The translations under genes and the position numbers were made by a program. A DNA stretch of 64,000 bases from Paenibacillus sedimenti (lineage in GTDB: Bacteria > Bacillota > Bacilli > Paenibacillales > NBRC-103111): NCBI RefSeq assembly GCF_014534655.1, contig NZ_JACVVD010000015.1:60771-124770 (forward strand). The letters are read 5' to 3'. The stretch's first letter is position 1; each line of letters begins with the position of its first letter. Below the pieces are notes generated by a model that saw only the letters and a program-made list of their open reading frames with translations, was not told the DNA's origin and did not search any database. Positions 55,955 to 63,447 of this stretch are shown here, piece after piece.

Positions 55955-56410
55955 TTGAAGAAACTTTTCCGTTTGTTGATTGTTATCGGGACAATTATTC
56001 TCTCTACTCCTCAACCAGTTTGGGCAACTGAGGGAGCAGAAGTTTTCGATATAAGAAAAGGTGATATTGTACTTACAATCCCCAATTCAAACTTATTGCA
56101 AAACCAGGTAAAGGAGTGGTTATCATCTGCAAGTGGTATTGCGGGTTCGTTTAGAATTGAGCCGAGCGATGGCATAGCGATAAAGATTCCGCTTACACCC
56201 CCTTGCAAGATTAGAAATAAATGGATAAGCGGAACAGTCACAGAAGTAATTCTTTTTATCGGGAAGTTAGATACCTACAACCCAACCCTGCTGGTCTTTA
56301 CAAAGGAAAATCATCTTGTGGCGGTCCATATTAAAAGCAAAGATTTGAAAACCTTTCTTAAGGAAAACAATCTGTACAGTTCAGACTTAAATTTAGGTGC
56401 CCCTCACTAA
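55955..56410 (+). CDS. Small secreted protein of unknown function
   Basis: A 151-residue protein has a clear signal peptide (KKLFRLLIVIGTIILSTPQP then VWATEGAEV). The mature part is a mixed alpha/beta domain of about 120 residues (RKGDIVLTIPNSNLLQNQVK, ASGIAGSFRIEPSDGIAIKI). I do not recognise a family. TTG at 55955 gives the most natural signal peptide and lies about eleven bases after GGAAGGTGG; GTG 55940 or 55943 are alternatives. It ends at a strong bidirectional terminator. Confidence 0.7.
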   Translation: MKKLFRLLIVIGTIILSTPQPVWATEGAEVFDIRKGDIVLTIPNSNLLQNQVKEWLSSASGIAGSFRIEPSDGIAIKIPLTPPCKIRNKWISGTVTEVILFIGKLDTYNPTLLVFTKENHLVAVHIKSKDLKTFLKENNLYSSDLNLGAPH

Positions 56411-56423
56411 ACTAATGGATAAC

Positions 56424-56466
56424 AAGAACCGCCCTCCAAAACTATTAACTTTGGAAGGCGGTTCTT
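56424..56466. terminator. Bidirectional terminator, first copy of a repeated 37-base element
   Basis: AAGAACCGCC pairs with GGCGGTTCTT, with an inner TCCAAA/TTTGGA stem. It lies between convergent genes and has T-rich flanks on both strands. The first 37 bases recur exactly at 57898-57934. Confidence 0.85.
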
Positions 56467-56480
56467 CTATTTGCATGAAC

Positions 56481-57494
56481 TCAAAAGAGTATCGTCCAAC
56501 CTGGATTAACTTGATTCTTCGTATAGGAGGCTCCGGCGACTTTTAGGCCTTTACGGTCAAATAATGTAATAATATCACCCTTGTCTCGGAAGAAGGCAGG
56601 CCCAGCGATAGGGATGGTCATAAATTCTCCAGGTTCGATGATGCCATGAATCTTGTGCTTTTGCTTAGCCTTGTTTGCGATGGCCCAACCAGTCAAATCT
56701 ATAGCCCGATCGGAAGCATTCAGCAGAGTGACTGTTTCGCTGCTGCCGTCTTCAGTCTGAACGACGACCCCGGCGATTCGAATACTGCCGTCCACCTGAG
56801 CCGGTGGCGAGCCGGTATCAGGCACTGGTTCCTCCGTGGGGTCAGGGATTGTGTGGCCAGTCGTATCGTCGGTGTGCCATGACTGCGACTGAAAAGCGAG
56901 GAATACAGCGACCCACTTGTCTTCGGAAGGGAAGTGAATCAACAACCCCCCATCCTGGTAGACACCGTCGTCTTTGGTAAATGTGCCGCTGTTACCTTGA
57001 TTCATATGAATATCGTGAATGCCATTGCCTGGTTTGAATCCGAAAATTTTGTCCGGCCTGCCGTGTTCAGGCCCCCATCTTTCACCGAATGCGTAGAGTA
57101 CAGCATCATCGGTTTCCATCGCTCGTCTAATGTAGAAGTCAAGCTTCTCATTCAGATCGTTGTCTCTACCCGGTATGTTGAAAGCCAGTGGCAGCATGTT
57201 TCGGCGATCGAACAGATTACTGCGAATATAATCGAGTGCCTGTCCGTCAGGCTTACTGGTAAGCGGTGAAAAACCAAATGGCATAGCAGGTAATTCGGCC
57301 GTCGTGACATGCTGAAAATTTTCAATCGTACAGTAAAGCAACTCAGAAGGGCTAAGCTGGGACTTGACATTAATCGCTATACGGAAGTGTTCGTTATTTG
57401 CACTAGCGTGCACCTGATAATGCGCGTTCTCGTTAGTGCCGAGACGCCGGTCAAGTATTTTGCATTTGAGCAATCCGTAGGGATGGATGGGCAT
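56481..57494 (-). CDS. DUF2278 (YukJ-like) protein with lamin-tail domain
   Basis: This 337-residue protein has two parts. Residues 1-210 are a YukJ/DUF2278 domain (HYQVHASANNEHFRIAINVK, LDYIRSNLFDRRNML, FGFKPGNGIHDIHMNQGNSG, DGGLLIHFPSEDKWVAVFLA). After a Pro-rich linker, residues about 235-337 form a lamin-tail-like beta-sandwich (IRIAGVVVQTEDGSSETVTL, LTGWAIANKAKQKHKI, GDIITLFDRKGLKVAGASYT). There is no signal peptide. ATG 57494 has better spacing to AAGGAGG than ATG 57497. The function is unknown; DUF2278 proteins have been linked loosely to nuclease-like or secretion contexts, which I cannot test here. Confidence 0.82.
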   Translation of the reverse strand: MPIHPYGLLKCKILDRRLGTNENAHYQVHASANNEHFRIAINVKSQLSPSELLYCTIENFQHVTTAELPAMPFGFSPLTSKPDGQALDYIRSNLFDRRNMLPLAFNIPGRDNDLNEKLDFYIRRAMETDDAVLYAFGERWGPEHGRPDKIFGFKPGNGIHDIHMNQGNSGTFTKDDGVYQDGGLLIHFPSEDKWVAVFLAFQSQSWHTDDTTGHTIPDPTEEPVPDTGSPPAQVDGSIRIAGVVVQTEDGSSETVTLLNASDRAIDLTGWAIANKAKQKHKIHGIIEPGEFMTIPIAGPAFFRDKGDIITLFDRKGLKVAGASYTKNQVNPGWTILF

Positions 57495-57599
57495 CATGTT
57501 CCTCCTTCAATCCGGACTGGATAATGTCCGTTATTCACTTAAATAACTTTTCCACATAAGGGGGATTATTCCTCTTTGTATTCGTTGTAACTTTTTGTA

Positions 57600-57735
57600 A
57601 ATAGGGATCTGCTGGGGGATTTTTATTGAAGCTATGATTGATGTAGCCGGTGGCACGGCGAATTTGTATGGCCATTCTTCGGGTGCCGTGCTAGCACTTG
57701 AGGCTGCACTGCGACTGGGCAGAAAAGTACCATAG
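57600..57735 (+). pseudogene. Remnant of an alpha/beta hydrolase
   Basis: A frame without a start reads FIEAMIDVAGGTANLYGHSS and GAVLALEAALRLGRKV. It contains the nucleophile elbow GHSSG and the helix after it. The rest of the fold is absent. Confidence 0.6.
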
Positions 57736-57799
57736 TTCGCGAAATGGGTAAGGACCGCCCCCACTATTGGAAGCGGCCTTATTATTTTCATGGGGTTCG

Positions 57800-57897
57800 T
57801 TCACGTATGCACGATCGGTGGTAGGCGTAGATCTCTCGGAGAATATGTTAGAACGAGCTAAAGGTATGACCGAAGATCCACAAATCGAATATCGAAT
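57800..57897 (+). pseudogene. Remnant of a SAM-dependent methyltransferase
   Basis: The frame gives VVGVDLSENMLERAKGMTED then PQIEYRI, the motif I/post-I region of class I methyltransferases. It is cut exactly where the second copy of the 37-base terminator element begins. Confidence 0.6.
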
Positions 57898-57934
57898 AAG
57901 AACCGCCCTCCAAAACTATTAACTTTGGAAGGCG
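57898..57934. repeat. Second copy of the 37-base terminator element
   Basis: The 37 bases from AAGAACCGCC to GGAAGGCG are identical to 56424-56460. The last bases of the outer stem are missing here, so it can only form the inner TCCAAA/TTTGGA hairpin and part of the GCC/GGC stem. Confidence 0.8.
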
Positions 57935-57961
57935 ACACTTTATCAAAAAAACTCATTGTCC

Positions 57962-57989
57962 GCGCTCTGCGAGAGTGCGTTTTTTTTGT
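57962..57989 (+). terminator. Rho-independent terminator, rightward
   Basis: GCGCTCT-GCG-AGAGTGC is followed by a run of eight T residues. It lies just after the end of the leftward sigma-factor gene but is oriented for rightward transcripts. Confidence 0.6.
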
Positions 57990-58042
57990 GCTTTGTATTT
58001 CAATTTTATTGTTATTATAGCTGCTTTTTGAAGCTAGCCCTA

Positions 58043-58921
58043 TCAATCGTTCATTTCTGCTATGTCAAGCTGGCGAAGACGAGTTTGTTCGGCTATCATG
58101 TCGATCTCGGTGATCTTGCCATCCACGATCTTGATTTCGAGTACAAAAAGCAGTCGACCGCGAGGAGCCACAACAGCGCCCACAGATCCGTTCACAAGCA
58201 CCGGCCGTGCACCTTGGGCACGACCAAGGAATCCCTCGGCCACGGCATGAGCACCGTGCACAACCGGCCATGCGGCAACCGGCGGGAATGCTGGGTCGTT
58301 ACGGAGCACGACTTCGGGGTCTAATACCGTAAGAAGTTTCTCAAAATCTCCTGAGCGCGACGCAGCCAGAAAAGCATCAACTAGCTCCCGCTTTCGCTTG
58401 AATTCCGCCGAATCCGCGGTCGTTTTCGCCACCTGAACCCGACGACGCGCACGGCTTGCAAGCTGTCTTGCTGCAACCTCGTTACGCCCTATGATCGGTG
58501 CGATCTCCGAGTAAGACAAGGCGAATATATCGTGCAATACGAACGCAATGCGTTCGGCGGGATTCAAATTTCCGAGGACCATCAGCATCGCAAGACCGAC
58601 AGATTCGGCCAGCAGCGCTTCGTGTTCGGGATCGCTTCCGTCTTGTCGGCTGCTAACCGGCTCGGGTACACTCACCAGCGTAAGATCCTCACGCCGCGAT
58701 TTGCGAGATCGCAGCATATCCAGACATACTCTGGATACGATCGTTGTCAGCCATCCTCCCATATTCTCGACTCCGCTAGTATCGGTGCGGCTAAACCTTA
58801 TCCACGACTCCTGTACGGCGTCATCCGCTTCGCTTAAAGATCCTAGCATTCGGTAAGCTACCGTATGCAGGTGACTCCGATACGCCTCGAATTGTTCCGC
58901 AAGCCCATGATGATCGTTCAT
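58043..58921 (-). CDS. ECF41-type RNA polymerase sigma factor (SigJ-like)
   Basis: This 292-residue sigma factor has sigma2 (about 8-75, FEAYRSHLHTVAYRMLGSLS, EADDAVQESWIRF, NMGGWLTTIVSRVCLD), a VPEPV linker corresponding to the WLPEP motif, and sigma4 (about 110-165, LNPAERIAFVLHDIFALSYS). A SnoaL-like C-terminal domain (about 170-290, VDAFLAASRSGDFEKLLTVL, PRGRLLFVLEIKIVDGKI) completes it and in this group controls activity in place of an anti-sigma factor. ATG 58921 follows AAGGAG. A matching promoter motif lies upstream, suggesting autoregulation. Confidence 0.9.
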   Translation of the reverse strand: MNDHHGLAEQFEAYRSHLHTVAYRMLGSLSEADDAVQESWIRFSRTDTSGVENMGGWLTTIVSRVCLDMLRSRKSRREDLTLVSVPEPVSSRQDGSDPEHEALLAESVGLAMLMVLGNLNPAERIAFVLHDIFALSYSEIAPIIGRNEVAARQLASRARRRVQVAKTTADSAEFKRKRELVDAFLAASRSGDFEKLLTVLDPEVVLRNDPAFPPVAAWPVVHGAHAVAEGFLGRAQGARPVLVNGSVGAVVAPRGRLLFVLEIKIVDGKITEIDMIAEQTRLRQLDIAEMND

Positions 58922-58960
58922 ACGATACACTCCTTCTTTCGTTTCCTATTATATTTATAT

Positions 58961-58987
58961 GTCGTACGAAATTCAGCAGATGTGACA
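58961..58987 (-). promoter_or_regulatory. ECF41-type promoter of the sigma-factor gene
   Basis: Read leftward, TGTCACA (58987-58981) is followed after 16 bases by CGAC (58964-58961). ECF41 target promoters are known as TGTCACA-N16-CGTC, so only one base of the -10 differs. Confidence 0.65.
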
Positions 58988-59007
58988 GAAAATTTTTTCA
59001 CAGAATC

Positions 59008-59034
59008 GGTCACGTTTCTTTGCCGACTTTCGAC
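59008..59034 (+). promoter_or_regulatory. ECF41-type promoter of the VOC/DoxX operon
   Basis: GGTCACG (59008-59014) is followed after 16 bases by CGAC (59031-59034). It is the divergent counterpart of the motif at 58961-58987, with the same spacing and the same -10. Confidence 0.55.
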
Positions 59035-59124
59035 ATAGTAAATGACAAGGGAAACCGGCCATTAAGAAAGTTGAGGCATACCTGGTGTCCCGACAAAAAC
59101 ACTTAAACTTAGGAGATGATTGTT

Positions 59125-59550
59125 GTGAGTACGAGTTTGATCCCTTTTCTTGAAATGAACGGCAGCACGAATGAGGCTATCGATTTTTACGAGAAAGCTC
59201 TGGATGCCAAGGTTATGTATAGACAGCGATTCGGCGATACGCCGGGAGATGCGGAATCTTCACTGTCCCCGGAAAAGAAAGACTGGATAGAGTACGCTAT
59301 CTTGAAAATCGGCGAATCGGAGCTTCGGCTCACTGATTACATAACCGGAAACGGTTACCAGAAAGGGACGCAAGTGACCATCGTAGTTCAAACCAATGAT
59401 AAAGACAAGGCTACCCAATATTTTGAAGCATTGAAGCAGGGCGGTCAAGTGAATGAGCCGCTGCAGGCAAGTTTCTTCAGCCCCGCTTACGGCAATGTAA
59501 CGGATAAATTCGGCATCACGTTCCGAATTCTCACAAGAGGACATCAATGA
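59125..59550 (+). CDS. VOC-family (PhnB/glyoxalase-like) protein
   Basis: The 141-residue protein has the paired beta-alpha-beta-beta-beta fold of PhnB-like VOC proteins: LIPFLEMNGSTNEAIDFYEK, AKVMYRQRFGD, YAILKIGESELRLTD, QVTIVVQTNDKDKATQYFEA and FFSPAYGNVTDKFGITFRI. GTG 59125 lies nine bases after AGGAG; ATG 59116 abuts that site and is unlikely. It is divergent from the ECF41 sigma factor and followed by a DoxX-like gene. The enzymatic role is unknown. Confidence 0.85.
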   Translation: MSTSLIPFLEMNGSTNEAIDFYEKALDAKVMYRQRFGDTPGDAESSLSPEKKDWIEYAILKIGESELRLTDYITGNGYQKGTQVTIVVQTNDKDKATQYFEALKQGGQVNEPLQASFFSPAYGNVTDKFGITFRILTRGHQ

Positions 59551-59587
59551 CCAATCACTGTTGGTTAAAATAAGGGAGGAAATCCAA

Positions 59588-59938
59588 ATGACTATTCTTT
59601 TGATCGTTCTTCAAAGTTTGCTGGCATTATATTATGTATTTTCAGGCACTGCAAAGACCATAGGGGCCAAATATTGGGTCGACATTTTCAAGAATCTCGG
59701 AATACCGCAGTGGTTTCGTGTTGTTACCGGCGTCGTCCAGCTAATCGGTACCGCTTTACTCATCATCGGCTATTGGTATGCGGAGGCGGTTACATGGGCC
59801 TGCATCTGGCTTGGAATAACGATGTTGCTGGCGTGCCTCGCGCATTTCAGGGTCAAAGATTCGATCGGCAAAACGGCGCCGGCCCTCATGTTCACTGCGT
59901 TAATCCTTATTCTAACCATCGTGAATGTGGCGGTCTGA
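59588..59938 (+). CDS. DoxX-like small membrane protein
   Basis: This 116-residue protein has four membrane helices and the DoxX pattern: LIVLQSLLALYYVFSGTAKT, KNLGIPQWFRVVTGVVQLIG and IWLGITMLLACLAHFRVKD. The ATG follows GGGAGG. It is 37 bases behind the VOC gene and shares its ECF41-type promoter. DoxX-like proteins are linked to thiol and oxidative stress in other bacteria; the role here is inferred. Confidence 0.85.
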   Translation: MTILLIVLQSLLALYYVFSGTAKTIGAKYWVDIFKNLGIPQWFRVVTGVVQLIGTALLIIGYWYAEAVTWACIWLGITMLLACLAHFRVKDSIGKTAPALMFTALILILTIVNVAV

Positions 59939-60199
59939 TACTTAAACTTTTTTCCACTCAACGGGCAGATTATTTCGAACGTTGCGGTTTTTCGCTCCAT
60001 TACTCCTTCAGGCGCTGAGCGGGGCTCCATTCCTGTGTTATCAGCATGGCAATATGATTAAGCTAACTGAAAATTATAGCTCAATCAATACCGGAAAATG
60101 GCATCAGGTCTATTTGATCTGCTGCCATTTTTCACCTAAAGGGCAGAAGGGATAATTCAACGGAATATAAATATATATTGATAAAAAGGGGTGGTGTTT
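59939..60199. other. Intergenic region with CTAACG-type repeat and hairpin
   Basis: AAGCTAACTGAAAATTATAG near 60060 is followed by an ATGGCA/TGCCAT hairpin and AAAGGGCAGAAGGGATAATT. This is the first unit of a repeat family that recurs to 63500. No gene is visible. Confidence 0.45.
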
Positions 60200-60448
60200 A
60201 TGGGCAATGACTTACTTGAAATTACACGTATTTCGATATTTAGAATGTGTGAGCATTACCTTCCTAAATTGAAAATGCCTTTGAATGTATAGCTGAATGG
60301 TTTAGTGGTGTTCTTCGACCTATGTATACATTGGTTTAACTTGGGAAATAATAACGTTTATTGCGTTAAAATAGAAATTAGAGATAAACCTATTTACCGG
60401 ATAATGTTCGTAAATAAAAAAAATATCCATAATGGAATTAAAGATTGA
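60200..60448 (+). pseudogene. Small unknown frame interrupted by an amber codon
   Basis: ATG 60200 behind AGGGGTGG opens MGNDLLEITRISIFRMCEHY, then reaches TAG at 60290-60292. The same frame continues without a stop for 51 more codons (LNGLVVFFDLCIHWFNLG, VKIEIRDKPIYRIMF) to TGA at 60446. It may be a decayed small gene, or chance in AT-rich DNA. I recognise no family. Confidence 0.3.
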
Positions 60449-60695
60449 ATGAAGTATTGCCTGCAATATGTTTTATTTCTCCTTTCGGATAAGACGCAAG
60501 AATGAAGAAGTTGTGATCAATGATCCAGCTTCTTTTTTGTTATATTTGATCGATGAAGTTAAAGGTGCGCTAAACAAAAGGGCAGAATAGTTGAATAATC
60601 TGGGAATGTATGGTACCATTACAAGAAAAGAACGTACGTTCGCTATTTTTTTGTTTTTTCATTATAATGGCTCTTAATTCGTAGGAGGAAGTTAT
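60449..60695. other. Intergenic region before the RidA gene
   Basis: It contains another partial unit of the dispersed repeat (GCTAAACAAAAGGGCAGAAT then AGTTGAA near 60570) and the ribosome-binding site of the next gene (AGGAGGAAG). A TTCTTGTAATGG/CCATTACAAGAA-like AT-rich stretch near 60615 shows no clear function. Confidence 0.4.
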
Positions 60696-61061
60696 ATGAG
60701 AGAAATTGTAAGAAATGATATTAAAGAAGATTGGGTGCATTCTGGAATTGTTGAAGCTGGTGATTTTGCATTCATAAATTACTGTGTTGGAAATATTGGT
60801 CAATCTATTGAGAATCAGATTAATGGTGCATTTGACCATTTAGAGAGGCGACTGGAATCAATCGGTTTAACTTTAGAATCAGTCGTTAAGATTGATTGTA
60901 TGTTTAGAGATATTTGGAATATACCTGTGATGGAAAAGGTAATCAAAGATAGATTTAATGGTAAGTATCCTGCACGAAAATCAATACAAACAGAATTTGC
61001 ACATCGTGGCGGAGAGGATGGACTTCAATTCCAACTTGATGCTATAGCATTTAAAGGTTAG
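60696..61061 (+). CDS. RidA/YjgF/YER057c-family protein
   Basis: The 121-residue protein has the full RidA fold: AGDFAFINYCVGNIGQSIEN, DHLERRLESIGLTLESVVKI, DCMFRDIWNIPVMEKVIKD and YPARKSIQTEF. The PARKSI arginine is the residue that binds carboxylates in active RidA proteins, which hydrolyse reactive enamine/imine intermediates. The C-terminal part (AHRGGEDGLQFQLDAIAF) is less typical, so the substrate may differ. ATG 60696 follows GGAGG. It is AT-rich like its neighbours. Confidence 0.88.
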   Translation: MREIVRNDIKEDWVHSGIVEAGDFAFINYCVGNIGQSIENQINGAFDHLERRLESIGLTLESVVKIDCMFRDIWNIPVMEKVIKDRFNGKYPARKSIQTEFAHRGGEDGLQFQLDAIAFKG

Positions 61062-61548
61062 TCTCACAATTAAACAGGCAGATTGTAAAGTAGGTCACTT
61101 TCTAAAATGAGCAGGAGATTTGATTTCAATAGTCTTTTATTATTTCGCTAACGGAAAACCTTAGTGTAATAGTAACGAAGGTGAATCCGAGCATTATCAA
61201 GAAAATTGCCGCCGTTTTAGCCGATATTCACCGGCTGCCTCCGGATGGATTGGAGGGTAGGGCGCTAGCTAGGTATGAGGTGGCTGCTGCTCGACCGAAT
61301 TGCTGGAGTGCCCAAACACGCGGTTACGATGAAGAAAGTAAGAAAAATCATCAGGGACAATCGATTTTTTAAATGAGAGTATGCTGCTGTAAGGGCAGTT
61401 CTTGCTCGATTTGGACATGATGTAGACTTTTACGTCAGTCACTCCCCTAAAGAGTCAAGGTTTATAAGATTAGATTTAAATTGTTAAGCTAACGGATACG
61501 TTAGTTTGAATAAATCGACGATTTACTTCGAAATAAAGGAGGGGGATT
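61062..61548. other. Gene-poor stretch with repeat units and a possible fragment
   Basis: GCTAACGGAAAACCTTAG near 61147 and GCTAACGGATACGTTAG near 61490 are units of the dispersed palindrome. A frame at 61181-61372 (IIKKIAAVLADIHRLPPDGL, ARYEVAAARPNCWSAQTRGY) looks protein-like and is GC-richer than its surroundings. It lacks a ribosome-binding site and a recognised family, and is probably a fragment. Confidence 0.35.
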
Positions 61549-61827
61549 ATGGGATTATTTGAGCAACAATTAGAAAAGTTAATTGCTTGTTCAATAGAGC
61601 TACTGACCAAAGAAGGTATTGATGCAATAATGCACTACTATCGTCATGATGAATATGAAATGGCCTTTGAAGGCTTGTTAATTGAACTTACAAAAGTAGG
61701 ACAGTATCCGCCTAATTTTGTGTTCCATGAATGGAAAGAACTCGGGGAGCATTATAAACTTGATAAGGAATCGATATTTGACGAATTGATATGGGAAAAG
61801 TTTTTGAATTGGGGCAAATCTTTTTAA
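61549..61827 (+). CDS. Small acidic helical protein, possibly an immunity protein
   Basis: The 92-residue cytoplasmic protein is helical and acidic (IELLTKEGIDAIMHYYRHDE, YEMAFEGLLIELTKVGQYPP, DKESIFDELIWEKFLNWGKS). The pattern of an early EYEMAFEGL motif and a late Phe/Trp-rich end recalls MafI-like immunity proteins of contact-dependent toxins. The match is from memory and not strong. ATG 61549 follows AAGGAGGGGG. No toxin gene is adjacent. Confidence 0.6.
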   Translation: MGLFEQQLEKLIACSIELLTKEGIDAIMHYYRHDEYEMAFEGLLIELTKVGQYPPNFVFHEWKELGEHYKLDKESIFDELIWEKFLNWGKSF

Positions 61828-61917
61828 GCTAACGAAGAACTATAGTTGAACGATGAAGCTGCCGGCATGATCGGCAGCTTCATTGCGTTAACGGGCGGGA
61901 ATGTTCAACTAACAGGA
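61825..61917. repeat. Most complete unit of the dispersed CTAACG/GTTAG repeat
   Basis: It runs AAGCTAACGAAGAACTATAG, TTGAAC, then a GATGAAGCTGCCG/CGGCAGCTTCAT hairpin, then GTTAACGGGCGGGAATG and TTCAACTAACAGG. The outer parts are inverted relative to each other (AGTTGAAC and GTTCAACT). Confidence 0.6.
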
Positions 61918-61991
61918 GTTTAGTGAAAAAAAGGATATGATTGGAACTTTTATAAATAATGAACGTCTTAATTTATAGTGGGAGGGGTTTT

Positions 61992-62351
61992 ATGAGATAT
62001 AAAAAGTGCTTAGTAGCAATATTTTCAATGGTTATGTTAGTATTTGCAGGTTGTTCAAATGGTGTAAGCAAGGAACAAAGAATATCATCTATGTTATCAG
62101 ACGAAGAAGGTAAATATTACATCACAATATTGGGAGCTTCACAAAATATTGAGAAGAAATTTGAGAGTGAAATTTTTCAAAATAACATAAATAAGATATC
62201 AGGATATTATTTAAATGAAAACCCAAATGATGCGGAAATAAGGGATTTAGAGGTAAAAGAAACGCCAATATTTATCGTTTTTGATAAAGAAAATGAAGTT
62301 TATAGAACCAACAACATAAACGATTTAAATGATTACTTAGTTAAAAAGTAA
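61992..62351 (+). CDS. Small lipoprotein of unknown function
   Basis: This 119-residue protein has a lipoprotein signal (CLVAIFSMVMLVFAGC, Cys about 22). The mature part of about 95 residues is an alpha/beta domain (EGKYYITILGASQNIEKKFE, ETPIFIVFDKENEVY, NNINDLNDYLVKK), which could be thioredoxin-like by its strand pattern, but no Cys pair is present. ATG 61992 follows GGGAGGGG. It is strongly AT-rich. Confidence 0.75.
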   Translation: MRYKKCLVAIFSMVMLVFAGCSNGVSKEQRISSMLSDEEGKYYITILGASQNIEKKFESEIFQNNINKISGYYLNENPNDAEIRDLEVKETPIFIVFDKENEVYRTNNINDLNDYLVKK

Positions 62352-62563
62352 TTAGTTATGTATTTTATAATGGGTTATTAAACAAACAAACAAACTGATA
62401 CTATAGCTCCATAACTAGATCAGGTGGGCATCCTGTGATAAACTCGATGCCTGCTGTACTAATTGGCAGTAAAGTTAAAAATGAACCTGTAGAGGATTTA
62501 CACATATACATAACTAAGATTTCTTGGAGTTGTAAGCCTTTTTTTTGACTTGGAGGTGGGGAT

Positions 62564-62740
62564 ATAATTTATCGATATATTTTCTATGCGTGTATAGCTG
62601 CCGTTTTTGTATTGTTAATTGGAGTCGGACGTGAAGCCCAAGAAATTAAACTTGAGAATATATTTCAGTTTATCATTTCGGTTTTGATTCTAATCATTAT
62701 AGAATGGGTGTTTCGTTTCCTAGTTCATAAATTCAAATAA
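62564..62740 (+). CDS. Small two-helix membrane protein with a non-standard start
   Basis: A 58-residue frame (IIYRYIFYACIAAVFVLLIG, VGREAQEIKLENIFQFIISV, LILIIIEWVFRFLVHKFK) has two strong membrane helices and a basic end. A good GGAGGTGGGG site precedes it, but the only codons at suitable spacing are ATA (62564) and ATT (62567), and no ATG, GTG or TTG lies in frame. Either a rare start is used or the start codon has mutated. Confidence 0.45.
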   Translation: MIYRYIFYACIAAVFVLLIGVGREAQEIKLENIFQFIISVLILIIIEWVFRFLVHKFK

Positions 62741-63054
62741 CTAAATGCTTTTGGAAATACATTGGGTATTTTTGGTAAAAAAATTAGCGATAAAGGTGCG
62801 ATTATTTATTACTTCATTCAACTACCATGAAAGAACGGATTAACTTTCATGCTCTGTGGTGCAGTGCAAGATGCATGGATGGCTAACGGAGAACGTTAGT
62901 TGAAAAAAATAGCTGGTTCACCAATGAGGTGGTTTTTATTTTGGTTAAAAATCAACAAAACATGATCCATTAACTGCCATTACATTTTTTTGAATTTTAA
63001 CACATAATTAAAAATATCTAATTTTTGTTTCATAAGAAAAAGGTGGCAACATAC
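62741..63054. other. Intergenic region with a repeat unit
   Basis: GCTAACGGAGAACGTTAG near 62882 is a clean unit of the dispersed palindrome and is followed by a GGTTCACC/GGTGG hairpin with a T run (about 62914-62942) that may terminate transcription. No gene is visible. Confidence 0.45.
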
Positions 63055-63447
63055 GTGCAAAAACAGAAAAACCTAGCGGGAATCAGAGGCTGGCTACTAT
63101 TCTATGTGAGTTATTCAATTGTTGGAGTTTCAATCAATCCATATTACATATTCAAGATGATAGAAGAGGTACTAGTATGGGATGTTGAAAGTGTGTATGC
63201 TGTTGGTTCTTATATTTTACTAGAAGTTCTTTTTATCATTTCTCTTTTTAATTTATTAAAGAAGAACAAAAATGGACCATTGATTACAATCATAACTGAA
63301 TTTATAGCGATATTATTTAAAATAATTGATTTCTTTTTCTCAGATAGAACACTATATGATGTTCTTGATTCAGCTCTAATAATTATTGTAGGAATGATAT
63401 GGATTTTATATTTTAAATATTCGAAACGAGTAAATACAACTTTTTGA
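63055..63447 (+). CDS. DUF2569-like membrane protein
   Basis: This 130-residue protein has four membrane helices. The LAGIRGWLLFYVSYSIVGVS start resembles the GIGGWL motif of DUF2569 proteins, and helices follow at about 40-65, 70-90 and 100-120. GTG 63055 is chosen because AAGGTGG lies eight bases before it; a TTG further upstream has no site. The function is unknown. Confidence 0.65.
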   Translation: MQKQKNLAGIRGWLLFYVSYSIVGVSINPYYIFKMIEEVLVWDVESVYAVGSYILLEVLFIISLFNLLKKNKNGPLITIITEFIAILFKIIDFFFSDRTLYDVLDSALIIIVGMIWILYFKYSKRVNTTF

